NCBI RefSeq assembly: GCF_003987645.1
Contig: NZ_NGKA01000014.1
Span: 1 to 64,000, forward strand
Direction of reading: 5' to 3'
DNA: 64,000 nt
Source: Vagococcus elongatus
Lineage (GTDB): Bacteria > Bacillota > Bacilli > Lactobacillales > Vagococcaceae
This document shows positions 40,997 through 55,330 of this stretch, piece after piece. Positions within the stretch are counted from its first letter, which is position 1; every line of letters begins with the position of its first letter. The notes beneath the pieces are model-generated. The model saw only the letters and a list, made by a program, of their open reading frames with translations, did not search any database and had not been told where the DNA came from. The position numbers and the translations under genes are program-made.

Positions 40997-42427
40997 TTAG
41001 CGCTTCGCTAACTCTTCCATCAATAATTTATTTACCACGCCCGGATTGGCCTGTCCCTTTGTTGCTTTCATCGTTTGTCCGACCAAAAAGCCGACTGCAC
41101 GATCTTTGCCATTTTTAAAATCTTCTACTGATTGTTGATTATTGTCTAATATTTCTGTGATAATCGGTAACAACTGTTTTGGATCAGAAAGCTGTACTAA
41201 ACCTTTTGCCTCGACCACTTTTTTAGCGTCTCCACCATTTTTTATTAGTTCCAGGAAGACTTTTTTAGCCATTTTAGAACTGATAGTACCATCTTTGATC
41301 AGCAAAATCATGCCAGCCAAATTATCTGGGGTTAGTTTAGTGTCATGCAATTCTACCCCGTTACTGTTAAGGTAACCAGATACTTCTCCCATCAGCCAGT
41401 TAGACGCTTGTTTAGGATCTACCTTATGGGCAATCGTCGCTTCAAAGAAATCTGACATTTCTCTAGTCAATGTTAACACCATGGCATCATACTCAGGCAA
41501 ACCTAACTTATTGACGTAGCGTTCACGGCGGACACTCGGCATTTCCGGCAAGGTCTCACGAATTTCTTCAATCCATTCAGAAGAAATATCAATCGTAGGA
41601 ATATCCGGTTCAGGGAAGTAGCGATAATCGCTTGCCCCCTCCTTGACTCTCATCAAAATCGTTTCACCTGTGACATCGTCAAATCTTCTTGTTTCCTGTT
41701 GAATAACACCGCCAGAATACAAAACTTTCTGTTGACGTTTTTCTTCAAATTCCAAGCCTTTTTTAACAAAGTTTAAAGAATTCAAATTTTTAAGTTCGGT
41801 CTTTGTCCCATAGGTTTCTTGCCCATAAGGACGAATGGAAATATTAGCATCGCAACGCATCGAGCCTTCTTCCATCTTCACATCACTGACACCAGAATAT
41901 TGGATGATTGACCGGACCGTCTCCAAATAAGCATAAGCTTCTTCTGGAGAACGAATATCTGGTTCGGACACGATTTCAATCAGCGGTGTCCCTTGACGAT
42001 TCAAGTCTACGTAGGAATGCCCAGCATCTCCATGGATATTTTTCCCGGCATCTTCTTCCAAATGGACTCGTTCAATCCGGATTTTTTTCTTTTGACCTTC
42101 GACGTCAATTTCTACCCAACCATTGGAACCAATCGGATTGTCATTTTGAGAAATCTGATAGGCTTTTGGGTTATCTGGATAAAAGTAGTTTTTACGATCA
42201 AAATGAGTATGCTGAGAAACCTCACAATTTAAGGCCAACGCCGCTTTGATACCATATTCCAGCGCCCCTTTGTTCATTACAGGCAATACGCCCGGGTAGC
42301 TAAAATCAATTTCGTTTGTATTGACATTAGGAGCAGCCCCAAAATGTGCTGGAGAACTCGAAAATATTTTAGAGTTAGTTTTTAATTCAACGTGAATTTC
42401 CAAGCCGATCACTGTTTCAAAGTTCAT
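40997..42427 (-). CDS. gatB: Asp/Glu-tRNA amidotransferase subunit B
   Basis: A 476-aa subunit of GatCAB, which converts Glu-tRNA(Gln), and where needed Asp-tRNA(Asn), to the amide form. The signature start ([13 protein letters not shown]), the [16 protein letters not shown] block and [10 protein letters not shown] are present, as is the C-terminal YqeY-like tail domain. It begins one base after the gatA stop. Confidence 0.95.
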   Translation of the reverse strand: MNFETVIGLEIHVELKTNSKIFSSSPAHFGAAPNVNTNEIDFSYPGVLPVMNKGALEYGIKAALALNCEVSQHTHFDRKNYFYPDNPKAYQISQNDNPIGSNGWVEIDVEGQKKKIRIERVHLEEDAGKNIHGDAGHSYVDLNRQGTPLIEIVSEPDIRSPEEAYAYLETVRSIIQYSGVSDVKMEEGSMRCDANISIRPYGQETYGTKTELKNLNSLNFVKKGLEFEEKRQQKVLYSGGVIQQETRRFDDVTGETILMRVKEGASDYRYFPEPDIPTIDISSEWIEEIRETLPEMPSVRRERYVNKLGLPEYDAMVLTLTREMSDFFEATIAHKVDPKQASNWLMGEVSGYLNSNGVELHDTKLTPDNLAGMILLIKDGTISSKMAKKVFLELIKNGGDAKKVVEAKGLVQLSDPKQLLPIITEILDNNQQSVEDFKNGKDRAVGFLVGQTMKATKGQANPGVVNKLLMEELAKR

Positions 42428-42428
42428 C

Positions 42429-43895
42429 TTACTTACCTCCTAGAATTGCTGGTTGTTTTTTATGGAAGTCAGTCGCTTGTTCGAAAGCATAAGCTGCCCG
42501 ATACATGGTATCTTCGTCAAAATGTTTTCCTAGCAACTGCAAACCAATCGGCAATCCTTCTGAAAATCCGCAAGGAACAGACATCCCCGGAAGCCCGGCA
42601 AAATTACTTGGAACGGTTAGGACATCAGCCATATACATCGCCACCGGATCATCGACGATTTCTCCAAAACCGTAAGCCACAGTAGGTGTGGTAGGCCCGA
42701 TAATTAAATCATATTCGGAAAAGACATGGTCAAAATCCTGTCTGATCAACGTCCGCGCCTGACTGGCTTTTTTGAAATGAGCATCATAAGAACCCTCGCT
42801 CAATGAAAATGTCCCCAACATGATGCGGCGTTTAACTTCCGGACCAAAGCCTTCTGAACGGGACATAACATAAACGTCCTCTAAACTTTTTGCTTCTGGA
42901 GAACGGTAACCATAACGAATCCCGTCAAATCTCTGAAGGTTCGATGACGCTTCAGCTGAAGAAATAATATAATAAGCGGCAACACCATATTTCGTATGAG
43001 GCAGGCTGACTTGTTCTACAATCGCCCCCAAGCTTTCAAACGTCTTGATAGCTTCTTGAACAGCTTGACAAACATCTGGTGCCACGCCGTCTTTAAGATA
43101 TTCTTCAGGGACGGCTATTTTCATTCCCTTGATATCCCCAGTTAAGTTTGCGGTAAAATCAGGAACTGCCAGTTTGGCACTGGTACTGTCTTTCGGGTCA
43201 TGACCGCTGATGGCATTAAGAATCAACGCATTGTCTTTCACTGTGCGTGTGAGCGGACCAATTTGATCCAAACTGGAAGCAAAAGCAATCAAACCATAAC
43301 GGGAAACCCGTCCATAGGTAGGCTTCATGCCTACGATACCATTAAAAGCAGCCGGCTGACGAATACTTCCGCCAGTATCAGACCCTATAGATGCCGGGAC
43401 TTGCCCAGAAGCAACCGAAGCGGCCGAGCCTCCGGAAGAACCCCCGGGAACTTTTGTTTGATCCCAAGCATTTTTAGTTGGTTTAAAATAAGAGTTTTCT
43501 GTGGTTCCCCCCATGGCAAATTCATCCAAGTTGACTTTCCCCACATTAATCAGACCAGCTTCTGACATTTTTTCGATAACTGCTGCATCATAAACTGACA
43601 CAAAATTTTCCAGCATTTTACTTCCTGCGGTCGTTCTCATATCTTTAGTAACAATATTATCTTTCACACTGATGGGAATACCTGCTAACAGTTTCTCAGA
43701 GGTGATTCCTTTCTCATCGATTTCTTCAGCTTTTTTCAGAGCATTTTCCTTGTTTAATGTCAAAAAAGCATCGATCTCTTTTTCCGTCGATTCGATCCTG
43801 TCAAAAGTATCTGTTATTAATTCTACTGCACTGATTTCTTTTTTAGTCAACAAGCTTTGAAGTTCGTCAACATTTTTTTTGTATAGTTCACTCAT
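42429..43895 (-). CDS. gatA: Asp/Glu-tRNA amidotransferase subunit A
   Basis: A 488-aa amidase-signature enzyme that releases ammonia from glutamine for the GatB site. The catalytic triad is visible: Lys in SVKDNIV, the Ser cluster [15 protein letters not shown], and the nucleophile region [12 protein letters not shown]. Its start overlaps the gatC stop by one base (TAATG). Confidence 0.95.
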   Translation of the reverse strand: MSELYKKNVDELQSLLTKKEISAVELITDTFDRIESTEKEIDAFLTLNKENALKKAEEIDEKGITSEKLLAGIPISVKDNIVTKDMRTTAGSKMLENFVSVYDAAVIEKMSEAGLINVGKVNLDEFAMGGTTENSYFKPTKNAWDQTKVPGGSSGGSAASVASGQVPASIGSDTGGSIRQPAAFNGIVGMKPTYGRVSRYGLIAFASSLDQIGPLTRTVKDNALILNAISGHDPKDSTSAKLAVPDFTANLTGDIKGMKIAVPEEYLKDGVAPDVCQAVQEAIKTFESLGAIVEQVSLPHTKYGVAAYYIISSAEASSNLQRFDGIRYGYRSPEAKSLEDVYVMSRSEGFGPEVKRRIMLGTFSLSEGSYDAHFKKASQARTLIRQDFDHVFSEYDLIIGPTTPTVAYGFGEIVDDPVAMYMADVLTVPSNFAGLPGMSVPCGFSEGLPIGLQLLGKHFDEDTMYRAAYAFEQATDFHKKQPAILGGK

Positions 43896-44200
43896 TACGC
43901 GCCAGCCTCCCCGTTATCCATAATAGCAGGTACTTTGATATAACCGTCCTCTGTTTCTGGTACTTGTTTCAATAGTTCCTCAGTCAGATTAGCTTGGACA
44001 GCAATATCTTCTCTTAGCACCGTATGATCATGAGCTACAGTAAAGGTTACCGGCACCCCTTCAGTGTCGACTTCATCCAAAAGCTCGACCATTTGGATAA
44101 TGTCTACCATTTGTCGTGTAAACATTCCAATTTCTTCTTCCGTAATTGCCAGTTTTGACAGATTAGCAACTTTTTTGACCTCTTCAGCATTAATCGGCAT
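43895..44200 (-). CDS. gatC: Asp/Glu-tRNA amidotransferase subunit C
   Basis: A 101-aa small subunit that stabilises GatA. The family pattern is clear ([18 protein letters not shown], then [10 protein letters not shown] and LREDI). The internal ATG giving [10 protein letters not shown] is preferred to an upstream frame extension of 16 codons because it fits family length; the ribosome-binding site (GGGG) is weak. First gene of the gatCAB-dgkB group. Confidence 0.9.
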   Translation of the reverse strand: MPINAEEVKKVANLSKLAITEEEIGMFTRQMVDIIQMVELLDEVDTEGVPVTFTVAHDHTVLREDIAVQANLTEELLKQVPETEDGYIKVPAIMDNGEAGA

Positions 44201-44365
44201 TTCGCAAGACCCCTTCTTTTCTTTTAGCACAACATTTTCCTTATCCATGACGGATTTGTCATTGCACTCGTCGTTATTTTAACAAGAATCTTCTATTAAA
44301 AAAAATAACTATTTTTTTATTCACCTTTTTATTCTATCATACTCTATCAGATATAGTAGTAGGGA

Positions 44366-47495
<3,130 letters not shown>

Positions 47496-49739
47496 TTACT
47501 TTTTAGTAATTGGGGCAAATGCTGCCAACAGCCGTTTGATTCCCTTAGCTGGAAAAGCAACATCTAACTCCAAATCATTTTGCGTACCGGTAACTTTGAT
47601 AATCGTCCCTTCGCCCCAAACTTTATGGAGCACCTTATCTCCCAACTGCCAGCCAAGCTGCTCGCCGCCTGTCAGTTGTTTTTTAGTCACAACTTTTGTT
47701 TCTGGGCGAGGTCGCTGATTCTGTGTGGCAGTACGACTTCTGCCAGTCATCTGACTTGTCCCGCTATATATCGTCTTTCGAGCTGTTCCTTCGATTTCCA
47801 GCAGATTTTGATTGATTTCTGAAATAAAACGAGAGGAAGGATTCTCCTGAAAACGACCGTATAAATTTCGCGATAGACTGTTAGTCAGATAAAGTTTCTC
47901 CTCAGCTCGGGTAATTCCCACATAAGCCAACCGTCGTTCTTCTTCCACCGTATCGTCTTCAAGAATACTGCGGGAGGAAGGGAAAAGTCCCTCTTCCATA
48001 CCGATGATGAAAACTACTGGAAATTCCAGACCTTTAGCTGCGTGAAGAGTCATTAACGTCACTTGGGACTGTTCCTCATCAAATGTATCAATATCAGACA
48101 ATAACGCCAGATCATTTAAAAAGCTGACCAGCTTATTTTCTTCTGACTGAGTTTCAGCTGTGGCGGATTCTTTATCATATTCTTTTGTCACAGTCATAAA
48201 TTCCTGTAAGTTTTCGATACGTGTCTCAGCTTCCAAATTGTTTTGAATGGCTAGACTTTCTGTATAACCACTCCGTTTTAGAACTTCTTCAACAAGTTCT
48301 GTTATCGTCAAATAAGGAACCATCTTTTGCAAATCCTGTATCATATGAGCAAATTTCACTAATTCTCTGGCCGCTTTTCCTGTGATGTTGGCTAAATCAA
48401 CGTTCACTGCTGCTTCCAGTAAACCCCATTCATAAAGTGACGCAAAATCTTGCAATTTACTAATGGAGGTTGCACCGATGCCTCGTTTTGGCTCGTTGAC
48501 AATACGTTCGAAACTTAAAGAGTCCATGGGATTAGCAATCAAACGCAGATAGGCGATGATGTCTTTGATCTCTTTTCGATCGTAGAATTTATGTCCTCCT
48601 ACCATAGTGTAAGGAATATTTGATTTTAACAACATTTCTTCCAATACCCGCGACTGGGCATTCGTCCGGTACAACACAGCAAAATCGCCATTCGAACGCT
48701 GATCTTTTTCTTTCAGTGCCTCGATTTGCTGGATGACAAACAACGCTTCTTCCCGCTCTGTCCTGCCGCGGAAGTAAGTGATTTTATCCCCTTCTGTGTT
48801 TTCCGTCCACAACTCTTTTTTCTTGCGGTTATCATTATTGTTGATGACATGATTTGCCGCATCTAAAATCGTTTGCGTCGACCGGTAATTTTGCTCCAGT
48901 AAGATGACCTTGGCATCAGGGTAGTCTTTTTCAAAATCCATAATGTTTTGGATATCCGCACCACGCCAGCCATAAATACTTTGATCCGCATCCCCAACCA
49001 CACAAAGATTTCTAAAACGTGCTGCCAGCAAATTGACTAATGTATACTGCGCATGGTTCGTATCCTGATATTCATCCACATGAATATACTGAAATTTATT
49101 TTGATAATATGACAAGACTTCGGGATGTTCTTGAAGCAGACGAATCGTCAACATGATCAAATCATCAAAGTCCATGGACTGATTGAGTCTAAGCTCTTTT
49201 TGATAAAGGAGATAACATTTAGCCACTTGCTGCTGGAAATAATCCCCCTGACGGGCCTCATAGGCTTTAGCAGTCAACAATTCATTTTTTGCCTGACTGA
49301 TGTGAGATAACATGGCCCGATGATCAAATTTTTTAGGATCGAGATTCAATTCTTTAAGAATACGTTTCATCAGCGTTTGCTGTTCTGAAGTATCAACAAT
49401 CGTAAAGTTACTGCTGTAACCAATTAAATCCACGTCCCGACGTAAGATACGAACACACATTGCGTGAAACGTCGACACCCAGATCGCCTCGCTGTTTTCT
49501 TTCACAAGCCGGCTGACACGTTCTCTCATTTCTTTGGCTGCTTTATTCGTAAAGGTAATCGCCAGAATATTCCAGGGATTGACTTCTTTTTCCTCGATTA
49601 AATAGGCAATGCGATGGGTCAGCACTCTTGTTTTTCCGCTCCCTGCGCCTGCCATGATCAATAATGGACCGTTGGTTAGCTTTACGGCTTCTTTTTGCCT
49701 GGGATTCATTCCCTTTAGTAAAGTATTTATATGCGACAT
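47496..49739 (-). CDS. pcrA: ATP-dependent DNA helicase PcrA
   Basis: A 747-aa UvrD/PcrA-type superfamily 1 helicase for repair and rolling-circle replication. It has Walker A AGAGSGKTRVL, Walker B VDEYQDTNHAQY, the Q-SIYGWRGAD motif, MTLHAAKGLEFP and the C-terminal beta-rich domain (LGWQLGDKVLHKVWGEG). The ATG giving MSHINTLLKG has GAAAGGACG upstream and is preferred over the 12-codon longer frame. PcrA is also a host factor used by Rep_trans-type relaxases such as Orf20. Confidence 0.95.
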   Translation of the reverse strand: MSHINTLLKGMNPRQKEAVKLTNGPLLIMAGAGSGKTRVLTHRIAYLIEEKEVNPWNILAITFTNKAAKEMRERVSRLVKENSEAIWVSTFHAMCVRILRRDVDLIGYSSNFTIVDTSEQQTLMKRILKELNLDPKKFDHRAMLSHISQAKNELLTAKAYEARQGDYFQQQVAKCYLLYQKELRLNQSMDFDDLIMLTIRLLQEHPEVLSYYQNKFQYIHVDEYQDTNHAQYTLVNLLAARFRNLCVVGDADQSIYGWRGADIQNIMDFEKDYPDAKVILLEQNYRSTQTILDAANHVINNNDNRKKKELWTENTEGDKITYFRGRTEREEALFVIQQIEALKEKDQRSNGDFAVLYRTNAQSRVLEEMLLKSNIPYTMVGGHKFYDRKEIKDIIAYLRLIANPMDSLSFERIVNEPKRGIGATSISKLQDFASLYEWGLLEAAVNVDLANITGKAARELVKFAHMIQDLQKMVPYLTITELVEEVLKRSGYTESLAIQNNLEAETRIENLQEFMTVTKEYDKESATAETQSEENKLVSFLNDLALLSDIDTFDEEQSQVTLMTLHAAKGLEFPVVFIIGMEEGLFPSSRSILEDDTVEEERRLAYVGITRAEEKLYLTNSLSRNLYGRFQENPSSRFISEINQNLLEIEGTARKTIYSGTSQMTGRSRTATQNQRPRPETKVVTKKQLTGGEQLGWQLGDKVLHKVWGEGTIIKVTGTQNDLELDVAFPAKGIKRLLAAFAPITKK

Positions 49740-49849
49740 ACACAACGTCCTTTCTAATTTTACAATCTTTACCATTATAACAAAAATCTTAGAAAACTTC
49801 TCTAGGAATACGTTTGCTTATACAATAATTTAATAAAAATATTTACTCA

Positions 49850-49902
49850 CGAAAACAAAAAAACAACTTCCCAAAAGCTCACGCTCTGGAAAGTTATTTT
49901 TC
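49850..49902 (-). terminator. Terminator after the aldo/keto reductase gene
   Basis: On the minus strand AACTTTCC ... GGGAAGTTG is followed by TTTTTTTG. Confidence 0.75.
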
Positions 49903-49908
49903 TGATTT

Positions 49909-50733
49909 TTAGAAATCAAAGGTATCCGGATTGGCACCAAATCTTTCATTTTTATTCAAACCGTCAATTTTTGCCATATCCTCATCAGTCAATTGAAAAT
50001 CAAAGACACTGCCATTTTCAATGATTCGACTCTTGGTGACCGATTTAGGGATGGTTACGATATCGTGCTGCAGATCCCAGCGCAAAATAATTTGAGCAAC
50101 TGTTTTGTTATATTTTGCTGCAATCTGTCTTAACACCTCATTTTCAAGGACTTTGCCTTGCCCTAAAGGACTCCACGCTTCCACCACGATTCCTTTATCT
50201 TTGCAGTAATCTCGCAACTCTTTCTGATTCAAATATGGGTGAAGTTCTATCTGGTTGATGACTGGTACTATCTCTGCATGAGACATTAAATCGTCCAAAT
50301 GATGGGCATGAAAATTGCTGACGCCTATCGCTTTGACTTTTCCGCTGGCATAAATCTCTTCCATTGCCCGCCAAGTATCATTGTACTTGCCTTCCACTGG
50401 CCAGTGGATCAAATACAGGTCGATGTAGTCCAGCTGCAAATCTCTCAAACTGTTATCAAAGGCCTTCAGCGTGGATTCATACCCCTGCTCATCATTCCAA
50501 ACTTTCGTCGTTACGAATAGTTCTTCACGAGGGACGCCGCTTTCACGGATGGCTTTGCCTACCCCTGCTTCGTTACCGTACACTTTCGCTGTATCGATGG
50601 AACGATAGCCGAATTCCAGAGCCCACTTCACAGCATTTTCAACTTGTCCGCCTTCTTCAGCTCTCCAAACTCCTAAGCCGAGACGAGGCATTTCCACCCC
50701 GTTGTTCAATCGAATTGTCTTTGTTATGTCCAT
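49909..50733 (-). CDS. Aldo/keto reductase (2,5-diketo-gluconate reductase type)
   Basis: A 274-aa NADPH-dependent carbonyl reductase. The catalytic tetrad is complete: Asp47, Tyr52 (SIDTAKVYGNE), Lys77 (TTKVWN) and His110 (LIHWPV). The C-terminal IPKSVTKSRIIEN binds the cofactor phosphate. It stands alone between terminators. Substrate not predictable. Confidence 0.9.
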   Translation of the reverse strand: MDITKTIRLNNGVEMPRLGLGVWRAEEGGQVENAVKWALEFGYRSIDTAKVYGNEAGVGKAIRESGVPREELFVTTKVWNDEQGYESTLKAFDNSLRDLQLDYIDLYLIHWPVEGKYNDTWRAMEEIYASGKVKAIGVSNFHAHHLDDLMSHAEIVPVINQIELHPYLNQKELRDYCKDKGIVVEAWSPLGQGKVLENEVLRQIAAKYNKTVAQIILRWDLQHDIVTIPKSVTKSRIIENGSVFDFQLTDEDMAKIDGLNKNERFGANPDTFDF

Positions 50734-50789
50734 TAGTCATTACCTCCTTGCTTACTATTTTACTATGAAACAGCTTTCTCTGCATGAAA

Positions 50790-50842
50790 AAAGCAAAGAC
50801 CTTTCTAATTAGACAAATTCTACATCAGACAGGTCTTTGTTT
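50790..50842 (-). terminator. Terminator of the ABC-2 operon
   Basis: On the minus strand CAAAGACCT ... AGGTCTTTG is followed by CTTTTTTC, downstream of the permease gene. Confidence 0.75.
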
Positions 50843-50851
50843 TATAAAAAA

Positions 50852-52111
50852 TTAATCAGCTTTATTTGTGTGATTATTCCCGATAGATTGTCTCAGTGTT
50901 TTCCACATGCCGGCATCACTATACACAAGTGCTGTTGATTTATATAGTGTGGCAGAAAGTTTCAAAAGTAAAACGACAGATACGGCTAAAATCACTAGAG
51001 AAATAATTACTTCTGTATCTTTGACGCCTCCGCTGGCAATTCGCTGAGGCATTGTGTAAGAAGACAGAAACGGAATAAAAGATGAAATCCTAAACAATAA
51101 ATGGTTAGGGGAATTCATGCCTAAGAAAATCGTCAGAAAGTAACCTGCCATAGACAGATAAGAAACAGGTACCACTGCTTTGCTGGCATCTTCTGCTTTA
51201 GAAACTAGGGAGCCGCTGAAAGCTGCTGCAATCGTATAAATCATGACCCCTAAAAGAAGAAATAACATATTATAGCCTAAAAGACTCTTCGCTAAATCTT
51301 TCAAAGGAACCACCTTCAAAAAATCTTTGACGATGTCCAAATTCTTCACTAATGGAAAAGCTGCAACAAAAGCCAGTACGTAAGCAATTAATTGCGTCAG
51401 TATCACCATTAGAATCCCCATCATTTTACCGTAAAAATGTTTTGACGCCTTAGTACTGGATAAAATAATCTCCATGATTCGGGTGCCTTTTTCCGAGGCT
51501 ACTTCCTGTGCCACAATTTGTGAATACAAGGTGATAATCATAAACATCGCAACACTGACCAGCATGGAAACAATCATCATCGCCAGCTGATTGCCTTTAG
51601 CTTCAGTGATTTTCCCATCTTCAACTTTTACTGTTTTTTCGCTTAGATCGGCAGGAGTCAATAATTTTTGCAAATCGTCTCCTGTCAGTCCCAGCTCCTG
51701 ACTGATAAAACTCATTTGAATGCTGGACAAAATCTGAGTGGTCATCATTTTATCCGTAGTGCCCATTGCTGAGGTTCCGATATAACTTCCCGTTAATTTT
51801 TGCGTCTCTTCATCGATAGCAATTGCCAGATAACCGCCAATTTTATCATCTTTCAGCGCCTGCTCTGCCTCGGGTTCAGTATCAAACTTCTCCACGATCG
51901 TCAAATCACTTTGTTCAAGAAATGCCTGACGAATCACTTCATTGTCGGAGACCACAGCAATTTCGTCTGCTTCGCCCATCTTAGAACCAATAAACCCGGA
52001 AAGGGCGCCAATCCCGATGATCAGCAGCGGAGCTAGCAACATGACTAAAAACGTGACGCTTTTAACGTTTCTTTTATATGTTTCTAGCGCAACGACCCAA
52101 AATTTATTCAT
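50852..52111 (-). CDS. ABC-2 exporter permease (NatB/YhaP-like)
   Basis: A 419-aa permease with one N-terminal helix, a large extracytoplasmic domain (about 45-180) and five or six C-terminal helices, as in NatB/YhaP sodium or drug exporters. It overlaps the ATPase gene by 8 bases. The partner ATPase is encoded directly upstream. Substrate unknown. Confidence 0.8.
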   Translation of the reverse strand: MNKFWVVALETYKRNVKSVTFLVMLLAPLLIIGIGALSGFIGSKMGEADEIAVVSDNEVIRQAFLEQSDLTIVEKFDTEPEAEQALKDDKIGGYLAIAIDEETQKLTGSYIGTSAMGTTDKMMTTQILSSIQMSFISQELGLTGDDLQKLLTPADLSEKTVKVEDGKITEAKGNQLAMMIVSMLVSVAMFMIITLYSQIVAQEVASEKGTRIMEIILSSTKASKHFYGKMMGILMVILTQLIAYVLAFVAAFPLVKNLDIVKDFLKVVPLKDLAKSLLGYNMLFLLLGVMIYTIAAAFSGSLVSKAEDASKAVVPVSYLSMAGYFLTIFLGMNSPNHLLFRISSFIPFLSSYTMPQRIASGGVKDTEVIISLVILAVSVVLLLKLSATLYKSTALVYSDAGMWKTLRQSIGNNHTNKAD

Positions 52112-53003
52112 GATTCTCCCCCACTTTCATCTTGAAAATTTCCTCCAATGTAGGCGGGGTCTGACTGAAAATCGGCATATAACCTAAGTCAGCTCCGAGT
52201 CTGAAAATTTCTTCTCCTACTTTTTCATTCGCCAAATCAACTTGCAGAATACCATCCACCCGGCGAACAACTCGATTCACTCCCTCTATCTCAGAGATAG
52301 CTTCCATCGGCAACTTGGAATCGATCAGCAATTTCGTCCGCTCAAACTGATGGCGAATATCATGGACCGCACCATCTAGAACAACAGCACCATCTCTTAG
52401 CATAATCAAATGATCACAAATTTTTTCAACATTTTCCATATTGTGGCTTGAAAAAATGACTGATGATCCCTGTTCCTTCAAGGCAAGAATTGCGTCTTTC
52501 AATAACTCTGCATTGACCGGATCCAGTCCGCTGAATGGTTCATCTAAAATAATCAACTTGGGACTATGAATCAAGGTGGCAATCACTTGAACCTTTTGTT
52601 GATTCCCTTTGGACAAGGATTTAATCTTATCACTTTTTTTACCCTTCACTTGAAAGTTTTCCATCCACTGGTCAATTAAAGGAGAAATCTCCTTTTTGGT
52701 TTTCCCTCTTAATTTGGCAAAAAAAATCAGCTGGTCTTCAATGCTGATTTTGGGATACAATCCCCTTTCTTCTGGCAAATAACCAATCTCATTATAATTT
52801 TTTTCAGTTAAGGGTGCGCCATTCCATAAAATTTCTCCTGAGTCAGGACTTAAGAAATCTAAAATCAAACGAAATGTCGTTGATTTCCCCGCACCATTTT
52901 GACCAATCAATCCCAAAATCTTCCCGCCAGGCACTGCAAATGAAACATCATCCACAGCTTTCAATGAGCCGAAAGTTTTGTTAAGATTTTTTACCTCTAA
53001 CAT
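52104..53003 (-). CDS. ABC exporter ATPase (NatA/YhaQ-like)
   Basis: A 299-aa ATP-binding subunit. Walker A GQNGAGKSTTF, signature LSKGNQQKVQ, Walker B LIILDEPFSGLD and switch His in SSHNM are intact, with a C-terminal extension typical of the YhaQ/NatA group. It has AGGAGGGG upstream of ATG. Works with the permease encoded at 50852-52111. Confidence 0.85.
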   Translation of the reverse strand: MLEVKNLNKTFGSLKAVDDVSFAVPGGKILGLIGQNGAGKSTTFRLILDFLSPDSGEILWNGAPLTEKNYNEIGYLPEERGLYPKISIEDQLIFFAKLRGKTKKEISPLIDQWMENFQVKGKKSDKIKSLSKGNQQKVQVIATLIHSPKLIILDEPFSGLDPVNAELLKDAILALKEQGSSVIFSSHNMENVEKICDHLIMLRDGAVVLDGAVHDIRHQFERTKLLIDSKLPMEAISEIEGVNRVVRRVDGILQVDLANEKVGEEIFRLGADLGYMPIFSQTPPTLEEIFKMKVGENHE

Positions 53004-53045
53004 GTTTCCCCTCCTTCTGTCTCCTATCAGAAATTGTCTGCAACT

Positions 53046-53345
53046 TTAATTTTTCGGCAGTTTTATATTATAAAAAATGATGCTTCCAGCATTCACAACA
53101 GAAACAATTGTTGCATGCAACAAACAGCTCTGAATGAAGTTACGAGTGGACATCCCCTGAATGCTGATAACAATTAAAATTAAAGCAAACCCAACCATAT
53201 AGCTGCTGAAAGTCAGTTGACTGGCAGCCGACAACACACGGTTGCCCCGGTCCGTCTGGCGATAACTAGGCATTACTTTTAAATAATATAAGATACTCAC
53301 AAAAATAATAATTCCGCAAATTATCTGAATGATAGCATTATTCAT
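53046..53345 (-). CDS. Small membrane protein with three helices
   Basis: A 99-aa protein with hydrophobic segments (IIQIICGIIIFVSILYYL, then FSSYMVGFALILIVISI, then a third near HATIVSVVNAGSIIF). The ATG at 53345 with GAGATGGG upstream is preferred. Function unknown. It lies between uvrC and the ABC ATPase, on the same strand. Confidence 0.65.
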   Translation of the reverse strand: MNNAIIQIICGIIIFVSILYYLKVMPSYRQTDRGNRVLSAASQLTFSSYMVGFALILIVISIQGMSTRNFIQSCLLHATIVSVVNAGSIIFYNIKLPKN

Positions 53346-53407
53346 TTTTCCCATCTCTTTCATTATTCAACAATTTTACTGACTTCAAAATTGTACCACT
53401 AATCAAA

Positions 53408-55210
53408 TTAATTGTCATCAGACTTTGGTCTCTCAGCTTCGCTATGAAAGTGTTGGCGGACACGTTCAGCCACATTTTTTGGCAAGCCTGCTTTCTGAAG
53501 CTCTTCCAAAGTTGCCTGCTCAATACTTTTAATAGATTTAAAATGTTTCAACAAAGACCGTTTACGTTTCGGCCCTAACCCTTCGATGCCATCTAAGCGA
53601 GAAGAAAAACTGGTTTTGCTGCGAAGCTGACGGTGGAAAGTAATTGCAAAACGGTGGACTTCTTCCTGAATCCGCTGCAATAAAAAGAATTCATGGGAAT
53701 TTCTTTTTAAAGGCACGGTGTCCAAAGTGGGACCAAATAACAACTCGCTCGTTTTATGTCTTTCATTTTTGGCCAAACCTGCTATCGGCAACTCCAGTCC
53801 CAGCTGATTTTCCAAAACTTCTCTAGCTGCATCCACTTGACCTTTGCCGCCATCAATAATAACTAAATCCGGCAACGGCAGTTCTTCTTTTAGTACTCGG
53901 GCATATCGCCGGTAAATAACTTCTCTCATAGAGGCATAGTCGTCTGGACCAGTAACTGTTTTGATTTTATACTTTCGATACTCATTTTTGGCTGGTTTCC
54001 CGTCAATAAATACGACCATCGCCGAGACTGCACTGGTTCCCATAATATTGGAGTTATCGAATGCCTCAATCCGAATTGGTGCAGGAATATTCAACGCATT
54101 CCCCAGTCCTTCCACAGCACCGATTGTTCTTTCTTCTCTTCGTTCAATCAAATCAAATTTTTCAGTCAGAGCAACCTTCGCATTTTTATTTGCCAAGGCT
54201 ACCAACTTTTTCTTTTCCCCTCTTTTAGGCTGGAATACCTTTGTTTTGACTAATGCTTCCACACTAGCCAAATCAATATCGTCTGGTATAAAAAGCTCTT
54301 TAGGCACAAAATGCTGATTTTCCAAATAAAACTGTCCGATAAATGTCAAAAAATCTTCTTCCGGTTCGTTATAAAAAGGAAACACCGACACATCTCGTTC
54401 AATTAATTTTCCTTGACGTATAAAGAAAACTTGGACACACATCCACCCCTTGTCTACGTGATAGCCGAAGACATCACGATCTACAAAGTCTGCATAAGTC
54501 ATTTTCTGTTTAATCATCACGGTTTCGATAGCCTTCATTTGATCTCGCAATTCAGCTGCTTTTTCAAATTCCATTTTTTCCGCCGCTGACAGCATTTGTT
54601 TTTCCAAATCCTTCTGAATCTCGGTATAACCGCCATTTAAAAATTGCTTGATTTCTTCTACCATATCTTTGTAAATTTGCGAGTCCACCTTCATCACACA
54701 AGGTGCCAAACATTGACCCAAATGGTAGTATAGACACACTTCTTTGGGCAATACTTTGCACTTTCGCAGAGGATACAGCTTATCCAATAGTTTTTTTGTA
54801 TCATTTGCTGCTCTCACATCAGGATAGGGACCAAAATACAACCCTCTATCTTTTTTTACTTTTCGAGTAATCAATAAACGAGGATATTTTTCATTGGTAA
54901 TCTTTATAAAAGGATAACTTTTATCATCCTTTAACATAATATTATATTTGGGGTCATTTTCTTTAATCAGATTTATTTCCAACAGCAGAGCTTCAATGTT
55001 GGACTCTGTGACAATATATTCGAAATCAGTGATTTCACTGACGAGGCGTTCTGTTTTCGTATCATGGCTTCCTCTGAAGTAAGAACGCACACGATTTTTC
55101 AGGTTTTTAGCTTTGCCGACATAAATGATTGTTTGATGTTTATCTTTCATCAAGTAACATCCGGGACTTGACGGCAGCAAATCTAGCTTATTTTCAATCA
55201 GTTCTCTCAT
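53408..55210 (-). CDS. uvrC: Excinuclease ABC subunit C
   Basis: A 600-aa nuclease that makes both incisions in nucleotide excision repair. It has an N-terminal GIY-YIG domain ([23 protein letters not shown]), a UVR motif (about 200-235), the RNase H-like endonuclease domain ([23 protein letters not shown]) and C-terminal helix-hairpin-helix repeats. Normal length. Confidence 0.95.
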   Translation of the reverse strand: MRELIENKLDLLPSSPGCYLMKDKHQTIIYVGKAKNLKNRVRSYFRGSHDTKTERLVSEITDFEYIVTESNIEALLLEINLIKENDPKYNIMLKDDKSYPFIKITNEKYPRLLITRKVKKDRGLYFGPYPDVRAANDTKKLLDKLYPLRKCKVLPKEVCLYYHLGQCLAPCVMKVDSQIYKDMVEEIKQFLNGGYTEIQKDLEKQMLSAAEKMEFEKAAELRDQMKAIETVMIKQKMTYADFVDRDVFGYHVDKGWMCVQVFFIRQGKLIERDVSVFPFYNEPEEDFLTFIGQFYLENQHFVPKELFIPDDIDLASVEALVKTKVFQPKRGEKKKLVALANKNAKVALTEKFDLIERREERTIGAVEGLGNALNIPAPIRIEAFDNSNIMGTSAVSAMVVFIDGKPAKNEYRKYKIKTVTGPDDYASMREVIYRRYARVLKEELPLPDLVIIDGGKGQVDAAREVLENQLGLELPIAGLAKNERHKTSELLFGPTLDTVPLKRNSHEFFLLQRIQEEVHRFAITFHRQLRSKTSFSSRLDGIEGLGPKRKRSLLKHFKSIKSIEQATLEELQKAGLPKNVAERVRQHFHSEAERPKSDDN

Positions 55211-55267
55211 TCTCTTACTCCTTCTTTGATTTCTGTTCTAAGTATACATTAACTTCAGAACTCCCGA

Positions 55268-55322
55268 CACAAAAAAAGCCGGCAACTGCCCAAAACCTTT
55301 TAGCAGTGCTGCGACTTTTTAA
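55268..55322 (-). terminator. Terminator between the lipoprotein gene and uvrC
   Basis: On the minus strand an imperfect stem (AGTCGCAGCACTGC ... GCAGTTGCCGGCT) ends in TTTTTTT, just after the lipoprotein gene. Confidence 0.6.
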
Positions 55323-55330
55323 TTTATAGC